The notes beneath the pieces are model-generated. The model was not told where the DNA came from. It worked only from the letters and a program-made list of their open reading frames with translations, and searched no databases. From contig CM072156.1 of the NCBI GenBank assembly GCA_036850595.1, forward strand, positions 15,448,326 through 15,512,325: a DNA stretch of 64,000 bases, in the 5' to 3' direction. The position numbers and the translations under genes are program-made. Below, one piece after another: positions 26,501-41,336 of the stretch. The number at the start of each line of letters is the position of its first letter. Position 1 is the stretch's first letter. This stretch comes from Rhyacichthys aspro. Lineage: Eukaryota > Chordata > Actinopteri > Gobiiformes > Rhyacichthyidae.

Positions 26501-29500
26501 GTGTTCTAAAGCACAAGTCTGCAAATATGCAAAGACAAGGTCTGGTGGAGAGCATCACGCTTTGGCTTCTTTTCTCCGCTCCTAATCTGAGGGCCTACAC
26601 AATATTAAGACGGCTTTGGAGCCACTTGTGACCCAGCTGTGCACTAATGAAAAATTCCACAGCTCTGTGCAGAGGCCACAGAGCTTGACCCCTTTCCACC
26701 CAGAACCTAGAGATGTCCATCTTGAGCAGTTTACCAGGGCTGAAAGATACTGGATTAATCTGTAAAAAAGAAGAAAGAGAGACAATCTGGGAAACAGTGG
26801 AAAAAGCCCCCTCCCCACTCCTCGTCCTCCAGTCTTTAGGATATTGGTACCGAGTAAGTGTTTGCTCTGGTTTTAATAGGCAGAGATGATCTGGAGATCA
26901 TTGTGACGGAGGCTGCTCAGGATGAGGGGGCTATGTTTACTTAACAAAGATTCAGTCTAAGCCCAAAATGAGTTTGGAAGGAGAGAATGTGAGGCGACCA
27001 AGAATTAGATGTTGTTCACGAGATCTGGATTCATCAGTCTGTGATCGTCCTGCCCTTCTTTCTCTGTCTTTACTGAGACAAGTCTGCTCTACTAAGCTAC
27101 ATATCTAGAATAAAGACTGTAAATATTGCATTTCTATATTATTTTAAACTCTATTCTAAATCTATTTCATTTCATAGTGATATGGTATTGTCAATTCTGC
27201 CTTAAGCATTTGCACTCCGATGCATTCATGATCAATCACTCCATTAGTCTTTGTGTTTATTATCTTCTTTAACTGGCATCTATTTTTCAAAACATAATTT
27301 CAAAGGAAAGAAAATGATAACCAACCCACTTATCTGCTAATGTCAAGGGCATTTTGTAAGCACAATGCTAGCCATGCAGCACGAGACACTAAAAGTCAGG
27401 AAATTGAAGAAGGGTGGAGAATAAAAAGGATGCTGGAAAATAGAATAAATATGCATTCTAATATGTGACATTCTCATGAAAAATATGAAAGAAATTACAG
27501 AGAAAAGTAGAAATTTGAAAACAGGCACGGCTGAGATTAGATGAAGCCCAGTGTCGTCTGAATGACTAAGGCAGATTACACCAATTAAGCAGAATCGATA
27601 GCGAGCATTGCTCCCTGGGCAGCCTCCATACAAAGACCGCAGTCGACTCAAATTCTCGTCAGAGTGAGCAATAATAATAATAATAATAATTCATTTCTCC
27701 TGGGGAATCTGAATGATCAGTGCTCTCAAAGTGTCATCCATTTCTAAAAGATGTGTCCACTGATAATATTCTGCAGGGAATACTATAGATTAAAAAGCTA
27801 AGTAAACAAACACTTTGATTGAAAGACAGGATGCTTTAAAGCCTGGAGGCCAGGGATTAACATTCAGATTAGCATTCAAATAATATATTTGAATTTCTGA
27901 TCAACAGTCCTCTTCAAAGAGCTAAATCCCAGGATTAGCAGGTGTTATGCTAAAAAGCTGTGTTTGCAACGTGGCTACACTAGCCAAACAAATATGTCTC
28001 TGAGTGTGAAGGACTGGCACGGATGTATGGCTGTAACCATGGTGACGGACTGGTAGTTAGGAGCCTTGGAGAGGGGTGCAGTGTTGGAATGTGTCAAACA
28101 GACAGAGGGGTGCACATACACTGCAGAGCAAACCCAAAACCTGCTGCTTCACTAAAGACCAGTGCTACATTATTGAGACCACCTACATATTCCATCGGCC
28201 TTCAGGCTGAGAGAGAAAAAGGCCATTTGCAACATCATAATTCTCCCACACATTCTCAGTTTAATTTAAGAAAGCAAGACATAAGGCCTAAACATAAAAG
28301 TAAAGGATTATAATGTATTCCCCACAAAATTCTGTATGTTCAATTAAAAAAAAAAAAAAAAAAAGTCTAAATTACATTAGTGAACTGTAAATACCTATAA
28401 AATTGTCTTGCATGAGGAGTTTTTATAATTGTGTTAGTCACTTAAAAAAAAACAATCACAGCAAATAACAGACAAAAAGCACTTCAGAAATGTACATAAC
28501 AAACTAATAAACCAATGCTTCTTGTTGTATGCACATTACATGTTGCTTATTAAAAGCACAGAATTCTGTAATTACAAAAAAACAAAAAACAAAACAAAAA
28601 ACCCCCACAAAACCTTATAAGAAATGGCAAAGGGCTTGTCTATTTGTGTGCATAAAAATGTGTTAATATGATTTTTCACATTGTGTTATTTTATATTACA
28701 ATAATAAAGACATTTTATTATTTATATTATATTAATATTGTGCTAAGCAACTGATTTAGATTTTTATCGCAAAGTCTTATTATCAGTAGAACATATTTCT
28801 TAATTCTTGTTTATGTGTCATGTGTATTTTTTCTGTATAAATTCCAAAAGAACAATAAATGTATTGTCTCTCTGATGCTTGCTGCAACCTGCAACGTGTA
28901 TGTCTGTGTTTGTGTTCAATCTTGAAAGGGAAATTCTGTCTTCATCATATCTGCTAATGTTACTGTGAAACTATTCTGTTCTTGTCTTCAAGTACTCAAG
29001 CATGCTTTTTGCCTCGGGAGGTCTGGCAGAGGAGTCGTCTGATGCCCTTCAACTCTTGTGTTCTCTTTCCCACACAAACACTCATCCTCGCACGGTGAGT
29101 ATTTCTCTGTCATGCGGTTGGCTGAGTGTAAAATCTCATCTCTCCAGCTGGAAGAGAACAGGTTTGACAAAATTCTCCTTTCCCTACGAGCCGCCTTTAA
29201 GGCACAGAGTTGAATGGCAAAGCATGGCACGGCACGTCTGGTTTCTCCACAAACCAACTGACAGTATTTACTAATGGCCCTGCGGCACTTAACTCTGCGC
29301 TGTTACCCCGGCCTTTAGTGGTGGCATTATGACCCCTAACAGAGCCGTGACTGGGTTTGTTTTCCGCTGGCCTTCGCTCGGGACTTAATAAATTGACATT
29401 GTTTGTGCCAAAGCACTGAGATACAGGTGCCTAGGCCCTGATGACTCATACATATAATATCCTAGTATCAATTCTCAAGGGAGAGTGTAATGTGGCAGCA

Positions 29501-32500
29501 GCTGTAGTTATGCATATTTAGCTGTGAACAAGGACAATACCACTGGTGCCTCTGCCGCTCATTGTACACATGATGTGGCCGATATGGATACTTATTTGTC
29601 TTCAAATGTGATGACAATGTCTCCTGCCGCAGTGACACCCGCGGTCAGCCCTCTCAGCAAGGAAAAAAGGTTTGTATTCACCGAGCAATTTTACACTCTC
29701 TTTAGGTCCACGAGTGCCTTTGTGTTGTAAGGAGCAGCCCATTCTCTGTGGCTGTCTGAAAAAGCAGCTGTTTCTATAATGCTGTGGCAGCACTTTATGT
29801 TGCAGAATGATAAATGAAGGGGAAGCGGCAGAGGCGAGGTGCAGCTGAAACACACAGACAGAAACAATGGCAGGGGTGGGACTAAACGTTACATGGAACT
29901 GCTCTCCTCTGTCTCACTCGGCAGGTTAGACTCCTGCAGCTCGAGCATAGCTGCAGGTTATGTGAGTGTGTTGAAGCAAGGGGGGCAACACACTGACATG
30001 TCCCACCAGCCCCGACTCAGACCCAGGGGAATGAGAGGTTGTGGTGGCTGTCCCACCAGGACCTGTCGCTTTTCTGTCCTCGGGGCAGTCATCTTCCTCT
30101 CGCCGTCAGCCTAATGACAGAACCCCGAGGCCTCATCACTTCTTCCAGCAGCCTCCTCTCTCCCTGTTGTCCCACCCAGGTGCCTGTCAGAGGGGTGTCT
30201 GCTCTGCGACTGGTGTAGCCGTCCAAATAAAGGCCCCCTCCCGCCGTGCCTCCTCCCCATGGCCCCGGGCTGAGCCTTTCATTTTGAAGTGTCACGGGCT
30301 AGCTCCGCCACAGCCTGGGCCCTCGGCCTGCAGCCTGCTTCATTGTTCTGCCTCAGAGAAAGACTATTATTTCAACTCAATTTACTGTGAGTAAACACTG
30401 ACTGATAAGGCCCCCTGTCCTATCCCTCCCTCTCTGACCGTGGGCTGTAATATACACTGCCAACAAATCACTGCTCTCAGGCTATTGCCATCACGGCTTT
30501 AGAATGGAGCTTACTAATTCACTTTCCAACACAGATCAGAGGACAGAGCTCATGTGTTGAAGAATATGGCTCCACCACCAAGGGGCACAGAAAGGGCTTG
30601 TGGCCCTATAAATTCTGTGCAACAGCTAGTTTGCATTTTCACCATGCTGTTTACAAATTAAACATAAGGTAATGAGCCATTAATAGCCATCTATGTAATA
30701 ATCTCGAGTAATGCTCGAGTTTATTCCAATACACACTTGTTATCATTCTGAGCATCTGTAATATTAAAAATGAGCTCCATGATGGATGAGTCATTAGCTG
30801 GGATGGACCAGTTGAGCTTTGAATAATAATGGTAGCTATTCTGTGTGCTTTAGATGAAGTGTGACTCACAGCTGCTGTGGACAAAAGTGTAGTAAAGAGT
30901 CAAAATGCAGCTGAAGATGACTGAAATAGAACTAAATCAAATGTGGAATACCTCGTACAAATGTTTGTCATACAAACTGTGCTAATTATAATGCCTTTTT
31001 ACATCTGGACTCTAGCTTCTTACTTTCTTTTAAACAGTTTATACATGTGTGCTGTTTTTCTATTTCAGCGTTTTGCTACAGAAAAAAGCCCTCGATCCCA
31101 CTTCTGTGTGAGAAGCTGTAGTATGTCTTAATTATACCGAATTATCAGCCAGCTTTAAATAGCAGTCGTTTGCACTGTCTCTGCTTTGTGCAGCTAATAG
31201 AATTATTTGGAGCCTACTTTATCTTAGGCAGAAAGAGGCTGACACAGTAGCACAAACTAATGTGATAAAAGCTTAGCATATCACGGCTTGATTCAAGGAT
31301 TTTAAAGGTAACTGTTTATGACAAGGTAATAATGCCTCATGCAAAAGGCTGGCCGTAAATTGGTTAGTTAGGGCATGATGGATGAGAGGGAGCCTAACCT
31401 TATTTCCAATAGAGCCTCTTGATTTCTAGAGCTGAGGATAATGAATTTGATTTAATTAGACCATCCCTCATCTAATTAAAAGTGGGAGAAATCTGACCCT
31501 GAGTGTAGTCTTAAACAGACAATACTTTGAAGCATATGGACATATCTAAACAAAGACTTCATATTAGACCATTTTGAAAAAAAAAAAAAAAAAAACTCAT
31601 TAAGAAGACACCCTATTATCTTTGATTCATATTTATATGACCGTCCTTCATAAAACAAGGAGCTAAAAAAATTAATCAATTTCAAAACATGATTATTGTA
31701 TAAAACAAACTACCTAAGCCATTACGAACAGAGTTGAGAAGATGGGACTTGGGATTAGGCAACGGCTATAAAGGTCCAATTAAAGTAGTGATTCATCATC
31801 AGATTATTAATGAAGCTTGAGAGCGTCCTCTGCAGTATTGGTAATGGGCTGGTTGGCCTATCTCCCCTTGAACCCTCTGGGTAGACCTGCTCCTTACACT
31901 GCCACGGTAATCTCTTTAAAGGCCTGGGAGATGCAGCCCACCAGCCCCTAAAGGCACCAGAGTTGCTCCCACCGCCTGCTACTCGCCGCTTCACCTCGCA
32001 GGCTTGACAACACTCATTATGGCTCCAACTTTTCTAGGCTTCACCTCAGAGGAAAAAAAAACTCTCTCAACTTGATCATTCTGACAGCCCCAGGTGTTAT
32101 ATTTGTCATCCTAAGACTAACTGGACGTGCTTGCAAGAACCAGGAAGAGAAATTATGTCAGGTCTGCTGTGTCCACTGCAGGATGTCTTAAGATGTCTTC
32201 TGATTTGCTTTTGCTGACTTGTCTGTGGGTGCGGACAGCTAAAATATCTGAAATCAGCTATTCTTACTTAAAGAAATGCTTAAAGCTTATCATTGACAGT
32301 CCATCTCATCTGGCTCTTGTAAGGGAACCAGCTCACTATACCATAGATGCTTAAGTCAGCCAACACACTGCAGATCCAATTACCTGTAATACGCACTTCA
32401 GTTTATCTCACTCCCAGTCATTATCTAAATTGCCGACATATTATTAGGGTACCTTCTTTAGAAGCGTGTGTGTTTCTCTTTGTCTCCTAATAGGGCCCAA

Positions 32501-35500
32501 AGGGAGTGTTGTTTGGTACGTACCCTCTGTAGGCTCTACAGGAATGGGCTTTATAACCATGTTCCAATACGGAGGCATACGGGAGCGCCGAAGACCTTGC
32601 CATTATGCACTGAACACAAACATATCTGTCATGACATGGTGAGTGGTAGAATCAGGAGATTAATTATGTGATTGTAGAAAAGGAGCCTGGGCCCTCAGTC
32701 AGAGTGGTCCCTCATTACATTACCTTAGCCTCTGGAGAAACCCAATTGACTTCTGAGGCAAGGTTGCTCCACATTGAGCTATCCACTGGAAAACTACGCT
32801 ATGAAACTATTACCACTGGATTTTGGGCCACACAACAACTGCAGTGCTGTGTGTTGAACTGATTTTGCAAAGATATTTACTTGTTTCGTTGGACATAATC
32901 AAAAAATAAAATAGACATTTTACTCACTGTCTCAAAATTTATTGAGCTATTCAAAGCCATGTATTAGCTGCATTCTCATTTTTGATATCAATTATAATTT
33001 TTAGTAATCTTAATGCAACAATGATACAGTTATTTCCCAGAAAATGCTAATTATAGATAATGTAGATGGTTATAAATGCATAAAATGTGAAGAAGAGAAT
33101 GAGCCAGAAGATTGGTTTAAGGGTATGCAATTTTTTTTTGTTTTTTTTTTTGGGGGGTGATGCAGCTTCAAATAAGGCCACAAATGGCAAATATCACAAC
33201 TTCTTCATGTACTAATCAAACTATAAAATGTTAAAGACAAACACAGCCACTATAAAGGGTGAGAAAATTCACCTCTAACATTCCTAAACAATTTAAGTAC
33301 AGTTGAGTCATTTCCATTTCTTAGCTTAACAACTCCTGTGTTTTGTTGGATGCTGGCACTTGTTTAATGAGCAGACTCAATTGATTCCAGCTCCGGGACT
33401 ACCACAAGCCACGAAGGGACAACTGAAGGCCAATAGCATGGCGCATCATTCAAATCATGTCCATGCAAGTGAGATGTACTCCTGACACTGGCCGCTCCTC
33501 TGAGAGCTATATATGCAATTGCAGAATAGGCTCCGGCTGAAATGTCTCATCCATAGGGAGGCTCACAAGTAATAATGCACAAGATGAGAGACAGACAGCT
33601 AGATTGAATAGAGAGACAGCTAGACAGGCAGAGATCAAGTCCAATCCCGCTCCCGTCATCTGGCTGTATGTTCACAGGTCAGGCTTAGCTAATCTAATTC
33701 CTGGGCTTTCCCACAAAAAGCCAAGTGCCACTCAGGAGAAGTGGCAGGGAGAGACGGGCTGGGAAGTGGATGGCGCTGCTAGTGGAGGTGGTGGCGGGCT
33801 TGAATAATTATGAATCAGGGAGCTTAACCTTCTGGGGAGTTAATTTGAAGAGCACTGGGGATAGGGGAGTGGGACTCTTTATTTCCCTGGGGTGCCCCTA
33901 ATGCCATTGTGAGGGAATGGAGAGATCAGGACGAGCAGCAATATCGTGTCTGTTAGCCACCATATGACGAGCTGACCCCGGGGCCGCGTGCACAATCACA
34001 CCTGCCGTCATCAGGGCTAATTTGTTAAACATATCAATAATGCGCTGCTGGCCTTTTCTTCGCCACACCAGACCATTGATTCAGCCGCTGTGTTGAGTGA
34101 CAATGGCCCCCCTCCACGACCACCTCACTTCCCAATCCTGCAGCAAGACACACATCAAATCACTTATGTGCTTCCCGTTTTTTGCAGAAAATTCAAAGCC
34201 TGTTTGGTAAATAAATCTTTTTGCGTCTATACATGCCATTTTTTGCCACAAACAAAGTGTCAGATAAATCACAGAATGCAACGAAATGATACTTTGGAGC
34301 CAGTGGCAGAGATTGTTTGATTTGAAACAGGGCCTCTGTTCCCGTCTGTCAAAAAGATGGTGGGCTAGCTGCTGGCTGACTGACTGGCTGGCAGAAAGAC
34401 CCTGTTGTGTAGTTGTGGCAGCAGCCTGTGGCAACACAGACCTCGACATCTGGATCCAGTTTGCTCGGAGCAGACAGGCCTGACTCTGCCAAAGGGAATC
34501 TTAGCCCTTTGATTCCTACTCCCATGGCTAGTGCTAATTGTCATCCCTCATTATTTAGTCAAAGGTGCAGGGATGAATCACAAACTATTACACAGAAATG
34601 ACATTTCCTGCTCGGAGAGAAATCCTCCTCAGCCTCGCTCCCTCTCTCATCTCAGCTGATAAGAGCGATAAATTTTACACAGTCAGGGGGGAAAAAGTAC
34701 AGCTGGAGTGCAAACATATCTCATCCACACTCGTATCATTAGGATTCGGCTGTGAGGGTCCTAAAACCCGCATGAGATATAAGAGGGAAGGGCAAAAGTT
34801 GGAGCTGATTTGACGACAGTCCTCAATTACAGAATGAATTTGTGCTGTCAAAAATATCTACAGCAAGAGCTCCTGCTGAAATGGAGCAGCAACTGAAGCC
34901 TTTAACACAACATGAACTGCAAAAACAAACATACAACAACATTTTTACAGCTAATATTAAAAGTTTGACTATATGGTGAATAATAAAAGTGGAGCCTTGG
35001 GCTTTTACTCAGAAGGAATTACCACAACACAAACTAGGAAATGTGTTGCACAAACCGAACCTGTAGGTGAACTATAGAGCAAAAGGTTTTGTTGATCTAA
35101 AGCAGACATAGACATTTTAATACAGTAAATCCATTGTTTGCTTTGTGAACTAAGTGAAATGTGATTATTTTGGTGCAAATTTAAACTACTTATTAGGACT
35201 CAAGTGGATGGTGTAATCACCTTGTCTGGCATTAATAAGCTGTAGTCATATCGTTGGAATTCTTTTTAAGAACATTTAAGGTATAATTACTGAGAAGAAC
35301 CTATGGACAAAGGGTTCAAAGTTGTCCTCAGTCCATGAACCCAGACTGAGTTTATGCAGCATGTACCACTTACTGTACATTTCAAACTGAATGCTTAAGA
35401 ATGAGATGTGTATCAGCCCCTTCTCGTTTACACTGCGCTGACTCTTCTTTTCATACTGGCCACCGTTCACTCACCACTTGCTGGATGAGCCATTTTTCCA

Positions 35501-38500
35501 ACTGAATGTTAAGCCTGCTATCAGATTAAGCAGTCTCTGATTTCACCACTAATTGTGCACGTCCACTTAAGAAGCTGACAGCTTGGCGAATGAGGAGGCT
35601 GCAGGCCTCCGCAGCACGACACTCATCCATCACAGCCTAACCGATTGCATCCCTCTGAAGGCTCAACACGCTAACACCATTAGCTCTACTGCTGGGCATC
35701 TAACTAGCACATCACTCACACAGCTACATGCTAACAGCATTACAGCTAATGCTGCCCCTCTAACCAACACATCCGTCATAGAGGAAGAGTTCCTAGGGCT
35801 TCACACAAACACATGAACCACAGCGCCTCTCTAAGCCAATCACCCGTTTGCTTGCGTTACTTTTGTCGGCTGCTGCTAAAACCCTCATTTGTCTCTGAAG
35901 AGGTCGAATGCCACTGAAAGAAAGTTGTTTTGATTTTGTTTCTCTCTCTACCCACAATAGATCTGGGAGTGTGGTTAGATTTGCATGTCTGTGTGAAGGG
36001 AGCCATTCAAATTCGATTATGATTTCATATTTCACAAAGACAGCACACCACTAGGATGATTTTTAATTAGAACCAGAATCAGTAAAAAGAAAGGGGCATG
36101 GAGACAATAAAATGAGGAATGCATTCATCCATGGGATGATTCTCAAGCTTTATTTAAGATCTGTGCCAATGTGCTAACAGCATTAATGAAGTTATAAAGA
36201 ATTATGAGGGGAAATCAAATTTGCCTCGCCACTTGAGCGCCACTAAAATGCCAAACAATAAACTACCAGATTGCAAATTAGATCAGTAAAAATATCAAAC
36301 ACATTGCGGTGCAGGAAAATCCATAATTGCATTTAGTGCCTGGCCTCTCCTGGGGGAAGAGACACTAAAGATCATCAGCAGGCTACACAGGAGTCGCTAT
36401 TGACAGAGCGGTAAAAATCGACAGGCTAACTAAATAAACACTCCAGGCTCCATTAAATATTCAACGGCTGAGATTTGACAGTCGAGCATGCCTGCCTCTC
36501 CCCATTGCCTCCATTGGCTTTTCTCTGCAGCACATCTTCCTCCTGTCTCCCCTCCTCCTGTACCACCCCCCACCCCCATTCTCCTCCCTGCGAGTCCTGA
36601 CAGCAATAAATGATGCGGTGCCTGAGGGTGCTGCTCCAGTGGGAGACCTGGGAGGACAGAGCAGGAGAGCAAAAGAAATAAAGGCGAGACAGCCTATGAC
36701 CAATGGCCATTAACCAAGAACTGAGACAGGGTCCTATGACATCCTCTGAAGTCACTGCCCCTGACACTTCTCCCATGGAGGCATATAGACATACAGACAT
36801 ACAACCCTAATGTTCAAATATCATGATGACAACTGAGCTGTAGCTCTCAGGATTTACAGGACGACAGAAAGGTGCTTTTACACTGTCAACTTAATTATCA
36901 TCATCCAGTTTATCGCTTTTGTTAGAGAGAAAAGTGGCACCTAAAGGCAGGTGAAAACCCTTCCACTCATGAGCCATGGAAACTCCTGAAGCCTCTAGAC
37001 AAGATCACATGCATTCATCTGTTGTGGTGAACCGAGTGGGGTTATGCAAATGAGAGATGACAGTGTTATTGTGTGAGGAATATCAATGGAGTAATTACTG
37101 TTCCATGTCGGGCTATTGGCCCGCTGCTGCCGCGCCCAGCCAGCGCACTTCATTTCTCAGCCTGCCTCTCGGGGGAGAGATGAGCGGTGTGCTCTGGAGA
37201 GCAGAGCTAATAATGGCAGCTTGGATACAGGCAGGGCTTAGACGAGCCCTGGGGTCCTGAGCCGCAGACTGCTAAACGTTGCAGGGGTCTCAGGAGAGCC
37301 CCCCAGCAAAGATGAAATGATTAAAAAACCACCCAACCTGACTGACAAGCTGACCATCCACCTATAAGTCTTTGTGCAGTGGGTCAAACCACCAGTTCTC
37401 ACTTCAATCATAACAGCAGGTGACCTTTCTCCATGTACACTGGGTTTTAAACAACAATTTTTAGTTTTTGGAAAAGAATAAAAAGCGTTATACATGAGAG
37501 GAATTTTCCAAGTAGCAAAAACTACATCCTGTATATATAGGTGAAATCTAAATAAAATGATCCTGCAAAGGCATTCTGGTCTACCTTCTTTTTACACTTG
37601 GCACCCATCCAATGAGCAAACTCCTTTGGCATGTAAGTGTCATCAAATCTAAAGCTCAAATTTGTTGGGGCGTTCAATAAAGTGCTGTTCTTGAAGCGCC
37701 AGAGCAGCAACTGCCTGTAACGTGTCAACTTTATCATCTTTTACAAGTGAGGGATTGTCTAATAAATAAAAATGCTAAGAGGCCATAAGTTCAGCTGAAG
37801 TGAAGAGAAACTTCAGAAAAAAAGCCACGGCTGGTACAGGCCCCGGAGCTGTGAATTAACATACCAAACAGCAGGAATGTTTCTCCCACACGGCTTCGTG
37901 TAGCAGCAGCCTAATCACTTTTCTTTGCTTTAAAAAAACTCTAATTTCTTAATTGGTCATGAATCATATTTATTCTGTTGGAATTATATCTGCCTAGATG
38001 AAGCTAAATATACAAGTTGGTAAGATTTCACATTTTATAGGATATGTTTGTTGATATTGTACAAATTCCTGACTATTGACAAACAAGAAGTAATTTAAAA
38101 CCAAACAATAAAAAACATGGGACAAAGTTCATGCATTAAATGCCTTTTAAAAAGAAAAAAAAAAACAACTTCTGGATTATGTTCGGGGCTGTTGTGTTCA
38201 AAGCAATTATTTAAAAAAAATATTGTCATGGATTGCATTGTACCTTGACACCATTGATTTCCAGGTCAGGTGCACAGTTTGCATTGTCCAGACACCTCAT
38301 ACATCCTGTAGGCAAAGACCAGCTTATCTATAGACTTCATCTCTTCAGTAATAATTCCTACTTAAAGCTGAGGCCTTAAGCCAAAGATTGAATGGGATGG
38401 GAAGTACATGCCCGGGTGGTACACCACTCCCACACAACCCCTCAGAAACCTGACTAATATTTAATCATCATATTTAAACATCTGATTTACATGGAACCAA

Positions 38501-41297
38501 ATACAGAATATAAAGCCCTGTATGTCAAAATAGACTCACTTTGACGCTGGATTAAAGTAGCTTTAAAAATGGTGTGTGTTCTATTGCTAAAACTCCCCTT
38601 GAATGTAAACCAGTGAAAATCCAAAGAATGTAGGTACTGTCTCTTGCAAAAAGACTGTTCTCTTCCCCGACAAACAAAAAATTCAATAAAAAAGTCATTT
38701 TTATGTGTTCTTCCAACACAACATTCAAGATGTATAATGTGAAAAGTGTGATCTCACTGGCACTGTTCTGTTTACTTGTTTTTGCCCTGCTGTTCACAGC
38801 CATAAAAAAAACCCTCCTGACATATTTTCAAGATGTCATAAATCTGAGGCATGACGAGCTGGTTGTATTGTTTATCATTCCTGTGTTTTTGCCTAATGTC
38901 CTTTCAACAGAGCTTTGATCCTGGTAACCTTCTGGATGCTCACCATAAACACTTACCTCCTGAAGACATTTTTATCACCCTGAGGCTCGATGCCAGGCAT
39001 CTGCGCGGAAGTGCAGCAAAAGATAAACTTGCCAGTTACCAGTAAGGGCAAAGGGGACATAGAATACTTAAAAAGCTCTTCCACTGCACATTTGTGAGAA
39101 GTAGCTTTAGCTTGAACACAATCTGTGCATGTCTTTTATCAGTTCTGTTGCTTGTGACAGTGTACTCGGTCTGTACACCACAAACCCTAAAATGCCAAAT
39201 GATGTCACATCTTATCCACTCAAAAAATATTTTAAACTTGATTTGCTAAGATATCAATTTAGCCAAAACAAAAGCCCTCTACAAGTCTGAACATACACAA
39301 AGACACAAGCCACCCGCAAACACTCGACTGCTGCCAATGATGTTTCTGTGAGGAGACCACAGGAATTGTTTATCACTCTGAGATCAAGAGTGACTAATCA
39401 GAAGCAGGCTGGTTCTTCTTGAACCTGCGCAAGGTCGTGATGTTTCCTTCTCCCAAACTAAGACTCAAATGTGCCACAGCATGAGCCCCCCACCCCCACC
39501 TCCCTCTACCTCACTCCTGAGGACCTTGCCAGCTCCAAAGAGACACTCTGTGATGTTCCCAGTGAGTCCAAACTATTGCCGCTGCAGGGTGCAACACAAC
39601 TCAAGACAAATGTTCCCTTTTGCTCTGGTTTATTTATCCTGCTCTTCATCTGAATAATTAGCAGATTAATGCGTATTCTTTCCATTGTGTCTGTCAGCCA
39701 TGAGTTCATACTGCAGCATATCAAAGACACACAATGGTAAATAAAAACCAACCAGAACTATTGGGAATGAAATGTGATTGCTAAGCGAAGTAAGAGTTTC
39801 CATTAGTGTTTGCCAAAGTCCCATTAAATGTTATGGGCACATCAAGGCCCACAGTGCATGTTGGTCAGCACAGTGGGAGTATGACATCTTACACTGTGCA
39901 GGGCCTCATTCTGGACCATGCAGACAGCTTCAAAAGAACTTCAGGGAAAACAGTTTGTAGACCTAAACCACAAAGTACCGCTCACAACTAGATAAACGCC
40001 GGACTGACTCACCCGATGGGAGAGCTAGTACCTGATGCATTATGGTTACACAACATTTCTTTGATTTAAACAACAACAAGATGATGGTAATATCCAGGGA
40101 AGGCCAAATGCGGTTCACACCGAGAAGCGGGTTGACTTGAGCAGAAATAATGTTGCCGAGCCGAGGAACCATAGAAGTGATAGAGCTCTGGAGCCCATGA
40201 GGGATGTCTCAGAGCCACTCGAACGCTTGTCAGCACAGTTTATTGCTTCCTTGAAATATCTGTAAAAGAGGAACTGTTGAGCAAAAGAAAACTGTTTAAG
40301 AGCTAGGGGTGTAAATCTCTTTTTATGCTTCTGATCCCTCTGTTAGTGGCGCTTCCAGAAACCACTCACTGTTTCTCCTTCCCTACGGTTCCCTCATTAC
40401 GCATCGTCTAGGAGAAATGGCTACCTTTTCACTTTGCCTTCTCAAATATTGCAAACTATAAGCGGTTTTCTTAGTCATAACTGCGGGGTCGGTGTCTGCC
40501 AAGTCTGCTTCTTGTACTTAGCCCCCAGCCCTCCCTTCAATTTCTGCGGCTGTTGGTTTGGAAAAGTTATGTCACCCAGCCAAAGTTGTGACATAGAGAT
40601 GCATGTTGTTGTTATAGGAATATGATATGGTTTTGTGATACTGCTGCTTGACAATGTGTGCACAGAGAATAACCAGCCTACACTGTTTAAGAAATACTCA
40701 TTTTGATTGAGCAATACAAGTTTTTCTTTGGGTTATTTTCACTAAAGATAGATCCTGACATGAGCCCCAAAACCTCCATCTCTCCCTCAGGTTAGGTTAG
40801 TTCCTGGTGGGATGTTTTTGTGTGGAGGGGCCACCTTTCTTTCTTATCTTCCTGTCATCTCTGTGGGACGGCAGGGCATGACTCCTTCTCTGGCTCCAGA
40901 ACCACAGGCTTCCCCAGGACGCCGAACCCGCCGCTCTGCACTAGATGTGCTCCATAAGAGGCTGGTTGTTTAGGGTGTGTCAGAGCTTATTAACACCAGA
41001 ATGTGTCAAAAGACAGCAACGTTTTGTGTGACATTTTCATGGGTTGGATTACTAGTTTCTAAGTGCCAGCAGGTTCAGCCTTTTATATGAAGCCCTTAGT
41101 ATAAAAGGCTGAACATTTACAAACGATATTTGATTAAGTGATTTGAATTACAGTTTAACATGCCTTTTATAATCAGATTCAAGCAGAAACACACCTGGTA
41201 AATTGGCATCCACCTTTTTGAAAATAAGCTTTAACGTCATTACATCAAACCAGGTGGTAAAAACATGGTTTCTAATATACAGTATGTAACCCATATG

Positions 41298-41336
<39 letters not shown>

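Noticed and set aside
28023..28110. Sequence reminiscent of a tRNA-derived SINE A box followed some 230 bp later by a poly(A) tract
   Set aside because: No convincing B box, no target-site duplication, and the distance to the poly(A) run does not fit a recognisable SINE body.
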